From contig VGYW01000137.1 of assembly GCA_016872875.1 (NCBI GenBank), positions 1 to 18,646 of the forward strand: a stretch of 18,646 bases of DNA, written 5' to 3'. Below the pieces are notes generated by a model. The model was given only the letters and a program-made list of their open reading frames with translations, did no database searches and was not told where the DNA came from. Positions 6,032 through 12,647 of this stretch are shown here, one piece after another; the stretch's first letter is position 1; each line of letters begins with the position of its first letter. The position numbers were made by a program, and so were the translations under genes. Origin of the DNA: Planctomycetota bacterium (GTDB lineage Bacteria > Planctomycetota > PUPC01 > DSUN01).

Positions 6032-7075
6032 ATGGCGGAGCCAGAGCGACAGCGCCTCACAAGCCACGTGCGGGCCGCGGGCTGAGCGGCTAAGACAGGT
6101 CCGGGCGACCTGGCCCAGCTCGTCTGCGCGCTCCCGCAGCCGACCGACCCCGACGTGCTGATCGGGTTCGCGACTGGGGACGACTCCGGGGTCTACCGCC
6201 TGTCGCCCGACCTGGCGCTGGTCCAGACGGTGGACGTGCTGACTCCGATCGTGGACGACCCTCGGACGTTCGGCCAGATCGCCGCGGCCAACGCGCTCAG
6301 CGACCTCTACGTGCTGGGCGCGCGTCCACGCACCGCCCTCAACATCCTCACCTTGCCGGAGGGCGAGGGCTTCCGCGAGATCGGCCGCCAGATTCTCCTC
6401 GGCGGGCACGACAAGTTGGCCGAGGCCGGCGCCGCGCTCCTCGGCGGGCACACCCTGGAGGACCCCGAGCTGAAGTACGGCGTCTGCGTGACCGGCACCA
6501 TCCACCCAGGGCGCATGCTCACCCACGCCGGCGGACGCCCCGGCGACAGCCTGGTGCTGACGAAGCCGCTTGGCACGGGGGTGCTCTCGACGGCGATCAA
6601 GGGGGGAGTGGCCTCGCCGGAGCACGCAGCCGCGGCCGCGGCGAGCATGGCCACGCTGAACGCCGCGGCGTCGAGGGTCGCCGTGGGGCTCGGCGCGCAT
6701 GCCTGCACCGACGTGACCGGCTTCGGCCTCTTCGGCCACCTCCTCGAGCTGCTGCGCGCGAGCGGGGTGGCGGCTGTCATCGAGGCCGCAAAGGTGCCGC
6801 TGCTGCCAGGGGCGCTCGACTACTGCGCAATGGGCATGCTGCCCGGCGGCTCCGTCCGCCTGAAGGACGCCTACGGTTGCAGGGTGGACGTCGAGGGGCC
6901 GCTGAGCGGCGTGCTGGTTGACCTGCTCTTCGACGCGCAGACCTCGGGCGGCCTCCTGGTGGCGACCCTCAGGGGCGCGGAGCTCGTCGAGCGCCTGCAC
7001 TCCGAGGGAGTCACAGCGGCAGCGGTGATCGGGCAACTGGTCGCGCAGCCCAGCGGGCGGGTGAAGGTGGTCTGA
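6032..7075 (+). CDS. selD: selenide, water dikinase (selenophosphate synthetase) with in-frame selenocysteine codon
   Basis: SelD converts selenide, ATP and water to selenophosphate, AMP and phosphate in the cytoplasm. Read from ATG 6032 with TGA 6083-6085 as selenocysteine, the product is 347 residues, the usual family length. The catalytic region reads A-A-G-U-A-A-K-T-G-P-G-D-L, with U at residue 18 and the essential Lys at 21, matching the GCGCK site of the E. coli enzyme. Further hallmarks are GDDSGVY, VDVLTPIVDDP, NALSDLYVLGARP, LLGGHTLEDPELKYG, LTKPLGTGVL, TDVTGFGLFGHL, MLPGGS and FDAQTSGGLL. No other ATG gives a better start; only a weak purine-rich GAGAGAG precedes it. Without recoding, the visible frame starts after the active site at about 6155, so an automatic call would lack the catalytic residue. 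It lies 85 bases after tRNA-Sec, with a hairpin after the stop. Confidence 0.93.
6083..6115 (+). promoter_or_regulatory. UGA-Sec codon and candidate bacterial SECIS element in selD
   Basis: Ten bases after the TGA is a perfect 6-bp hairpin CAGGTC-CGGGC-GACCTG (6096-6112). A possible lower stem GGC/GCC (6088-6090 with 6113-6115) carries a TAAGA bulge. The 17-nt hairpin size, its distance from the UGA and a G-rich apical loop fit known bacterial SECIS elements, which recruit SelB. It lies wholly within coding sequence. Confidence 0.7.
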
Positions 7076-7092
7076 TGCCCTCGCACCTGACA

Positions 7093-7112
7093 CATTACGA
7101 GAACTCGTAATG
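7093..7112 (+). terminator. hairpin after selD
   Basis: Perfect inverted repeat CATTACGAG-AA-CTCGTAATG, 17 bases after the selD stop. There is no T-tract behind it, so it could instead be a processing/stability hairpin or a dyad operator. Position favours a transcript end. Confidence 0.4.
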
Positions 7113-7146
7113 CCTCACTTACGGGTGGCGCCGGCGTGTCGCGCAT

Positions 7147-7210
7147 GTTCGTAGTGCGGGCTCCAGCCCGTCTCCTGGGCCTGCGACGGCTAAAGGCCGC
7201 ACTACAAACG
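7147..7210. repeat. multi-hairpin palindromic repeat
   Basis: Outer arms GTTCGTAGTGCGG (7147-7159) and its near-complement (7197-7209; 12 of 13 paired) enclose two inner hairpins, CGGGCT-CC-AGCCCG (7157-7170) and CGGC-TAAAG-GCCG (7187-7199). The outer and inner stems partly share bases, so alternative foldings exist. No coding sequence is visible. It looks like a dispersed extragenic palindrome. Confidence 0.55.
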
Positions 7211-7248
7211 AAGAAGCCGCCCCGCCGCCGCCGGTGACTAGGGCATCA

Positions 7249-7383
7249 CCTAAATGGCTCGCCACGATTCCCGGTCGAAGCGCGCGGACCTGCGTAGGGC
7301 CAATGCTGTGGGCGAGGCGTCTCTGCCCCGCGGGGCACGGAGGCCCCGCCCACAAACACCAAGAATCGGGGCGAGCCATTTAG
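7249..7383. repeat. 135-bp element bounded by 22-bp inverted repeats
   Basis: The ends 7249-7270 and 7362-7383 are inverted copies matching at 21 of 22 positions (core TAAATGGCTCGCC). They enclose a second palindrome at 7307-7353 (TGTGGGCGAGGC with GCCCCGCCCACA, around TGCCCCGCGGGGCA). No transposase is encoded. The layout resembles a miniature inverted-repeat element or a nested extragenic palindrome; no target duplication is evident. Confidence 0.6.
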
Positions 7384-7709
7384 GCGGCAACGTCGGCTGG
7401 CCGCGGGAGCCCACACTGGCTGCCGGGTGGCAGAGCGGTATACTGTCCGACCCTCTCTAAGCCGGCCAAACTAGCCAGACTAGCGACGGGCCGCCGGTTG
7501 TGGTCTCGGCGATCTGACGCCCACAATATGTTGTATTGCTTTGTTAGGCTGTATGTGTGTAGTGGTGTGATTGACCGGCATGCTCGAATCTGTGGCTCTT
7601 GGCGGCGGCGTATGTCAAGAGGGATTCGGCGGCATGTTCCTGCGCTCCCAACTCCTCCCCGTCCGCCAACCGCAGCCCTCGCCCATCAAACCGCCCTGAA
7701 AGCCGGGGG
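7384..7709. other. intergenic stretch without a gene
   Basis: Apart from a somewhat AT-richer patch around 7525-7575 I see no gene, RNA or strong signal here. Short open frames have no motif or ribosome site. It separates the repeat cluster from the GH28 promoter. Confidence 0.5.
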
Positions 7710-7738
7710 TTGAAATGGGAGAGAGGAACTGCTATGAT
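7710..7738 (+). promoter_or_regulatory. promoter of the GH28 gene
   Basis: TTGAAA (7710-7715), a 17-nt spacer and TATGAT (7733-7738), each matching consensus at five of six positions. Predicted start near 7745, 26 nt before the GTG start codon. Confidence 0.7.
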
Positions 7739-7770
7739 GCGCCTGCCTCGGGGGGAAGGAAGGACCATTT

Positions 7771-9228
7771 GTGGGTAAGTGCTTGGCTGCCTTGGGCTTA
7801 GTGCTATTGGGGGTGACCATGAGCAGGAAAGGGGCCGGCGGGGAGGGGCTGAGGCTGTATCCGGGGCCGGAGGGGGAGGCGGCGTCGGGGGACTACAGGG
7901 TGGAGGTGAATGGGAAGCCGTGCTTTGTGTACCAGGCGAAGGTGCGGCAGGAGATAGCCAAGCCGCCAGGGTCGATCTGGACGCACGAGGTGGGGTGCAA
8001 GGCGGAGGTGGCGTCGCTGGCCTACTTCGACTTCGAGGGGAAGGCGGAGGTGGCGGTGAGGCCGATGCGGGGGTTCAAGGCGGCGAGCGTTCACCCGCGG
8101 TCGTTCGGTCTGAAGGCGGAAGTGGACAGTGGGGTGATTCGGTTCACGCTGGACAGGCCGCGGAAGGTGACGGTGATGCTGGACGGTTCAGACAGGCAAG
8201 CGCTTCACTTGTTCGCAAACCGGTTTGAGAGCGACGCGCCGAAGCCGGACGACCCGAATGTGCTGTATCTCGGGCCGGGGGTCCACAAGATCGGCTCGAC
8301 GCGCCTGAAGAGCGGGCAACGGGTCTACATTGCGGGCGGGGCGGTGGTGCGGGGGCAAGTCCTGCCGGACGAGACGCCGCAAGTGTCCAAACGGACGGGA
8401 CTTAAGCACTACAGCGGTGGGGTGCTGCACGTGGACAAGGTGGTGGGGGTTCGGATTGGGGGGCGGGGGATACTCGATGGGGGCGACATGCCCCACGCCG
8501 CTCGAAGCCTCATCCTCGTGAACAACTCGCGCGACGTGGTCGTGGAGGGGATCGTGCTGCGCGATTCGCCCAACTGGAACGTCTGCATCGCGGGGAGCGA
8601 GCGGGTGGTGGCCCGCGACCTCAAGCTCGTGAGCGGGCGGCTGAACTCCGACGGCATCAACCCCGTGAACAGCCGCAAGGTGGAAATCCGCGACTGCTTC
8701 ATCCGCAACCACGACGACTCGATCGCGGTGAAGGCCACGCGGCCCGAGGGCGACTGCGCGGACATCCTGGCCGAGGGCTGCATCATCTGGAACGACTGGG
8801 GCTACGCACTCGGCATCACCTACGAGACCCGCGCGCCCATCCACGGCGTCGTGTTCCGCAACTGCGACGTGCTCACCGCGCTCTTCTCCCCGCTCGGCGT
8901 CTACATGGTGGACGCCGCGACCGTGAGCGACGTGGCATTCGAGGACGTGCGCGTCGAGGCCACCCGCGACAAGCTGGTCCGCATCGCCATCGGCCACGAC
9001 ATGTGGGCCACCGACCCCCAGCGGGGCCACATCCGCGGCGTCCGGTTCAAGGACGTGGCGTTCACCGGCCGGGGCACGCCGGGGAGCGAGATACGCGGCT
9101 TCGACAAGGAGCACATGGTCGAGGGCGTGACCTTCGAGAACCTCACGATCGGCGGCAAGCGGATCGCCAGCCCGGCGGAGGGCCGCTTCGCCATCAATGC
9201 CCACACGACGGGCATCGAGTTCAAGTGA
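7771..9228 (+). CDS. secreted GH28-family (polygalacturonase-like) glycoside hydrolase
   Basis: The 485-residue protein starts at GTG 7771, six bases after GGAAGGAAGGA. It has a short hydrophobic signal (CLAALGLVLLGVTM, residues 4-17). Residues 40-150 form an N-terminal beta-domain; from about 165 a right-handed parallel beta-helix runs to the end, with family features VYIAGGAVVRG, GGRGILDG, DSPNWNVCI (265-273), LNSDGINPVNS (291-301) and RNHDDSIAVK (312-321). D294, D315 and D316 are at the positions of the GH28 catalytic Asp residues; the later GHG and RIK motifs of classical polygalacturonases are not obvious, so the substrate may be another uronic-acid or rhamnose-rich polysaccharide. It has its own promoter and converges with the propeller operon, its stop ten bases from the last gene of that operon. 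The first third is strikingly G-rich on the coding strand, the rest C-rich. Confidence 0.82.
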   Translation: MGKCLAALGLVLLGVTMSRKGAGGEGLRLYPGPEGEAASGDYRVEVNGKPCFVYQAKVRQEIAKPPGSIWTHEVGCKAEVASLAYFDFEGKAEVAVRPMRGFKAASVHPRSFGLKAEVDSGVIRFTLDRPRKVTVMLDGSDRQALHLFANRFESDAPKPDDPNVLYLGPGVHKIGSTRLKSGQRVYIAGGAVVRGQVLPDETPQVSKRTGLKHYSGGVLHVDKVVGVRIGGRGILDGGDMPHAARSLILVNNSRDVVVEGIVLRDSPNWNVCIAGSERVVARDLKLVSGRLNSDGINPVNSRKVEIRDCFIRNHDDSIAVKATRPEGDCADILAEGCIIWNDWGYALGITYETRAPIHGVVFRNCDVLTALFSPLGVYMVDAATVSDVAFEDVRVEATRDKLVRIAIGHDMWATDPQRGHIRGVRFKDVAFTGRGTPGSEIRGFDKEHMVEGVTFENLTIGGKRIASPAEGRFAINAHTTGIEFK

Positions 9229-9243
9229 CAGGGGGCGGTCACT
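9224..9243. terminator. hairpin spanning two convergent stop codons
   Basis: AGTGAC (9224-9229) and GTCACT (9238-9243) pair around an 8-base loop. The left arm contains the GH28 stop TGA and the right arm the stop of the minus-strand gene. It could be a shared bidirectional terminator, but the stem is short and has no T-tract. Confidence 0.25.
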
Positions 9244-12200
9244 CGGCGGCGAGCTCGACGCCACAGAGGAGTGGCGGGAGGGAGCCCTCGGCGGGCGTGA
9301 GGGCGATGGCCAGGGTGTCCCGGGCCTCGATGCCCTTGAACTCGCGGACCAGTGGCTTGAGGCGCTCGCCCGCCGCCGCAATGATGTCAAGGCGGTCAAG
9401 GACGCTCTTGCCCTGAAGGCTCACTGCGAAGACACGCTGGCCGGACTTGAGGTCATCAGGCTCGGCGAAGTGGAGTCGGACGGTCCAGTTGCGCAATTCG
9501 GCCTTGTCGCCCGCGGGGAGGTTGAAGCCAATTGGCAGCACGATCTCTCTCGCGCCTGCGACGCCGCTTGCGGCGACCCAAGGGAGGGTGCCGGGCTCGC
9601 CGGGCTTCGCCCGCAGCGAATGGATGCGGAAGAAGGAGGCGTCGGCGGGAGCGATCTTGACGCGCGAGGCGAGGGAGCGGCCTTTGGCCGGGACGCCGAG
9701 CCACAGCGAACCGTCCGGCTCGGCGCGGTCGCCGGGCGCGCCGAAGTTGAAGCCGGCGCGCTTCAGCGGCGTCGGCTCCTTCGGAGGCAGGCCGTTGAAC
9801 GTGAACCAGGCTTCGTTTTCGGGCTGGTGGACGTATGCCAGCGCGGTCGTCCGGCTCGGGTCGTGTTTGATGCCGAGGTTGGGCGCGTTGAGCAGCCCGC
9901 CCGCGGGGATGTGGGAGGGCGTGCAGCCGCCGTTGAACTGGCGGAGCCGCGCCCCGCCCGCGCCCTCGGCCAGGTCGTAGTAGCCGGGGCGGAAGGGCAC
10001 GAGGCCGTCGCTCGCTACCAGATGGTTGCAGCCGCTCTTGTCGAAGTCCCAGGCCTCGGGCAGCCCCGTGAGCCGCGACATCCGCAGGTGCGGCTTGCCC
10101 GTCAGCAGGTCGTAGGGATGGCAGTAGCGGTCAATCACGATGTCGCCGAGGACGCAGTGGGGCTCGAAGTACGGGAACTCGGCCAGCTCGTAGAGCGGCT
10201 TGCCGTCGGCGCCGCGGAAGGCGCGGAGGAGACCGGCCGGCTTCCCGCGTGCCTGGCCTGGCGCCTTCACCCAGGCATTGCCCTTCCACGCGACCGGCTC
10301 GCGGGCGGGGGCGAGGAGGATGTCGCGTTCGGGCGAGTAGGTGAGCTGCATCACCTGCATTTCGAGAGGCGCAGCCCAGGCGTCCTTGCCCGTACTGAGG
10401 TCGAAGGCGCGGAGCATCGGTGGCTCGGGCGGGATGGGGCGACCGCTCTTGGCGAACTCGGCCATCACATAGTCGGGCACGAGGTCAACGGCGAAGACGC
10501 GGTTGCCGCCCACGGCGATGCCCTGGTTGAGGAAGCCGGCCTTCGCCTCGCGGCTCCAAAGGAGCTTGCCGTCCTTGCGGTTCAGGGCGAGGATGTGGCT
10601 CATCCGCATCCTGTCCTTCACCCACGCCCCGCCGTTGCCGTCGCCCCCCGCGCGGGCCGCGGCGATGTCGGATGGCTTGAAGGCCGTGGCAACGAGCAGG
10701 TCGCCTTCCACCCGCAGATTGCCCCAGCACCACGGCTCGTCCTTTGGGGGCGGTATGGGCACGGGCCAACTGGCGAGCTGCTCGCCAGTCGCGGGGTCGA
10801 ACCGCAGGCATCGCGTGGCCGCGGCCACGTGGATGGCATCGGGCATCGAAACGTAGTTGTAGCCCGACGCCCGCGGGCGATGGGTGGGGGGCACCTCGGC
10901 CTTCAGCGCCTCCGCGTCGCGCCACGGCTCCGAGTGCTTCTTCGAGTGGATGCCAAGGCCGGGGAAGACGAACGAATCGGGCAGCTTCGCCTCCCAGAGC
11001 GGCAGGCCGGTGTACTGGTCGAAGGCCGATAGGAGGGCGCGGCTCTGGAGGATCATCCGCCCCTCCACGAACTCGGCCTGCGGCGGGAGCGAGCTGCCCA
11101 CGTGGTCGCCGCCGAAGACCGTGTTGACCGCCCCATCGAAGTAGAAGCGGTGGTGCGCCGCCGGCCCGCCGTACCAGAGGATGCCGAGCGGCGCCTTGAT
11201 CAGCGCATCGCGCACCGCCAACCGATTCCCCGCATCTGCAAACTCATGCGTCCAGTCTGCTGCCCCGGGCAGCGGCCCGGCCCGCTCTAGGAACGTGTGG
11301 CCGGTTCTCGCGGACATCTGAGTCCCAACATGTTTGTGCTCCTTCAACGCGGCCCGGAAGACGGCATCAACGTCGCCATGGATTGTGATATGGGTCATGA
11401 CTGCCCCGCGGAAGGGCTGCAACAGACGAAGTGCCGCCGCAAGTCCCGCCGGGGATATCAGACCGTCCCTGCCCCGATGCTCACTCGTGATGACCGATGC
11501 AAAGTGCGGGGGGAAGCTACCGGACATCGGGTCAGCCACGAGGACCTGCAAGCGATGCGCATCGAATAGCCCTAAGGCGTCCAACCTGCGACGCACGCCG
11601 TCCACCTTCTTTGCATCGGGGTCCGCACAGATCGTGCGCTCGGAGCTGTTCAGCATAACGCCCTGAGCCATGTCGCCATCCTTGAGGCCCCAGATGAGGT
11701 AGTAGCCTCGTCCGGAGGTGCCGGCCTTGGGGGCATGGTGCGGCTGAGCCGGCCAGGTTTTGGCGGGCGCGTGGCTCTTTGCGGCGAAGCAATAGACACG
11801 GCCGTCGTTGGTGGCGGCGAAGAGCTTGTCGTCGGCGGCGAGCTTGAGGGCGATGGGGCCTTCGACGCCCGGCGGGTCGGGGAGAGCGGGGGGCTGGGGA
11901 CGCGGCGGGACGACCTTGTCCTTCACCTTCGCGCCAGTCTTCCACTCGAGGGCTGCGAAGCCGTCGAGGCCGGGGATGAAGACGCGGTCGCCTTGGACGA
12001 TGAGGTGGCCGTGGGGGCGGAAGTCGAGCGTGTCGTCGGTCCAGAGGATCTTACCCGTCTTGGCGTCGAGGCCGTGGACGAAGACGCCGTCGGTGCCCCA
12101 AAGCCCCGCGACAAAGACGATGATGCCCTCGACGAGCACTGGGCCGGCGCTGGCGGGCCAGGCCGAGATGAGCATCTCGTGGCCGATGACCTTGCGGTCG

Positions 12201-12646
12201 GAGGGGCCGCCGCGGACTCGCCAGCGCTCCATGCCCTTCGCGGGATCGAGGGCGTAGAGGCAGCCGTCGTCGCTCGCCACGTAGACGGCCTCCGCCGTGG
12301 CAATCGGGGCGTAGCGGATGGGGCCGCTGGTGCAGAAGCGCCAGCGCTCCGCGCCCGTCTCGGTGTCGAGGGCCAGGAGCGCGCCATTGTGGGAGCAGCC
12401 GACGTAGAGGGTCTTGCCGAACACGACCGGGCTGTAGGCCGTGTCGAGCCCGAGGCGGTGGACCCACAGCGTGTGCTCCCAGGCCGGCTTGCGCTTCGGG
12501 AGCTGCCAGGTCCAGCGGAGCGAGAGCTCGGCGGGGAGCTTCTGCGGCGAGACGCCGCTCCGCTGCGCATCGAACTGCCACTGAGGCCAGTCCGCGCCAA
12601 GGGCGATTGCGGCGCTCAGCGACGCCAGAGCTGTCAGGGGGCGCAT
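9239..12646 (-). CDS. secreted PQQ-type beta-propeller protein with methyltransferase-like and malectin-like domains
   Basis: The 1135-residue protein begins with a short signal (MRPLTALASLSAAIALGA). Residues 19-295 are PQQ/BamB-type propeller repeats (WPQWQFDAQRSG; ALDTETGAERWRF; ALDPAKGMERWRV; LDAKTGKILW). Residues 312-485 form a methyltransferase-like Rossmann domain: YYLIWGLKDGDM, CADPDAKKV with D342 at the ribose-binding position, PPHFASVITSE. LGILWYGGPAA (487-497) leads into more propeller repeats (FDQYTGLPLWEAKLP; FDPATGEQLASW; LNRKDGKLLWSREA). Residues 964-1135 are a malectin-like beta-sandwich (NFGAPGD, WTVRLHFAEPDD, FKGIEARDTLAIALTP), a fold that often binds carbohydrate. It is a diverged paralogue of the first gene of the operon. 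The ATG follows the preceding stop by a single base, suggesting translational coupling. Function is unknown; glycan binding or sensing outside the cytoplasm is a guess. Confidence 0.82.
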   Translation of the reverse strand: MRPLTALASLSAAIALGADWPQWQFDAQRSGVSPQKLPAELSLRWTWQLPKRKPAWEHTLWVHRLGLDTAYSPVVFGKTLYVGCSHNGALLALDTETGAERWRFCTSGPIRYAPIATAEAVYVASDDGCLYALDPAKGMERWRVRGGPSDRKVIGHEMLISAWPASAGPVLVEGIIVFVAGLWGTDGVFVHGLDAKTGKILWTDDTLDFRPHGHLIVQGDRVFIPGLDGFAALEWKTGAKVKDKVVPPRPQPPALPDPPGVEGPIALKLAADDKLFAATNDGRVYCFAAKSHAPAKTWPAQPHHAPKAGTSGRGYYLIWGLKDGDMAQGVMLNSSERTICADPDAKKVDGVRRRLDALGLFDAHRLQVLVADPMSGSFPPHFASVITSEHRGRDGLISPAGLAAALRLLQPFRGAVMTHITIHGDVDAVFRAALKEHKHVGTQMSARTGHTFLERAGPLPGAADWTHEFADAGNRLAVRDALIKAPLGILWYGGPAAHHRFYFDGAVNTVFGGDHVGSSLPPQAEFVEGRMILQSRALLSAFDQYTGLPLWEAKLPDSFVFPGLGIHSKKHSEPWRDAEALKAEVPPTHRPRASGYNYVSMPDAIHVAAATRCLRFDPATGEQLASWPVPIPPPKDEPWCWGNLRVEGDLLVATAFKPSDIAAARAGGDGNGGAWVKDRMRMSHILALNRKDGKLLWSREAKAGFLNQGIAVGGNRVFAVDLVPDYVMAEFAKSGRPIPPEPPMLRAFDLSTGKDAWAAPLEMQVMQLTYSPERDILLAPAREPVAWKGNAWVKAPGQARGKPAGLLRAFRGADGKPLYELAEFPYFEPHCVLGDIVIDRYCHPYDLLTGKPHLRMSRLTGLPEAWDFDKSGCNHLVASDGLVPFRPGYYDLAEGAGGARLRQFNGGCTPSHIPAGGLLNAPNLGIKHDPSRTTALAYVHQPENEAWFTFNGLPPKEPTPLKRAGFNFGAPGDRAEPDGSLWLGVPAKGRSLASRVKIAPADASFFRIHSLRAKPGEPGTLPWVAASGVAGAREIVLPIGFNLPAGDKAELRNWTVRLHFAEPDDLKSGQRVFAVSLQGKSVLDRLDIIAAAGERLKPLVREFKGIEARDTLAIALTPAEGSLPPLLCGVELAAE

Positions 12647-12647
12647 C

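Noticed and set aside
5378..6085. A single 235-codon gene through the integrase remnant and beyond
   Set aside because: The frame runs across the tRNA-Sec gene and ends at the selD selenocysteine TGA. It is a read-through of three separate features.
10769..10789. Perfect 9-bp hairpin ACTGGCGAG-CTG-CTCGCCAGT inside the 1135-aa gene
   Set aside because: It encodes the ordinary propeller motif TGEQLAS, and GC-rich codon choice explains the symmetry. No matching copies are seen elsewhere in the window.
9197..11032. Long plus-strand open frame of more than 600 codons
   Set aside because: It is antisense to the 1135-aa propeller gene. Its translation is low-complexity (Ala/Gly/Arg/Val) with no motif, as expected of a shadow frame in GC-rich DNA.
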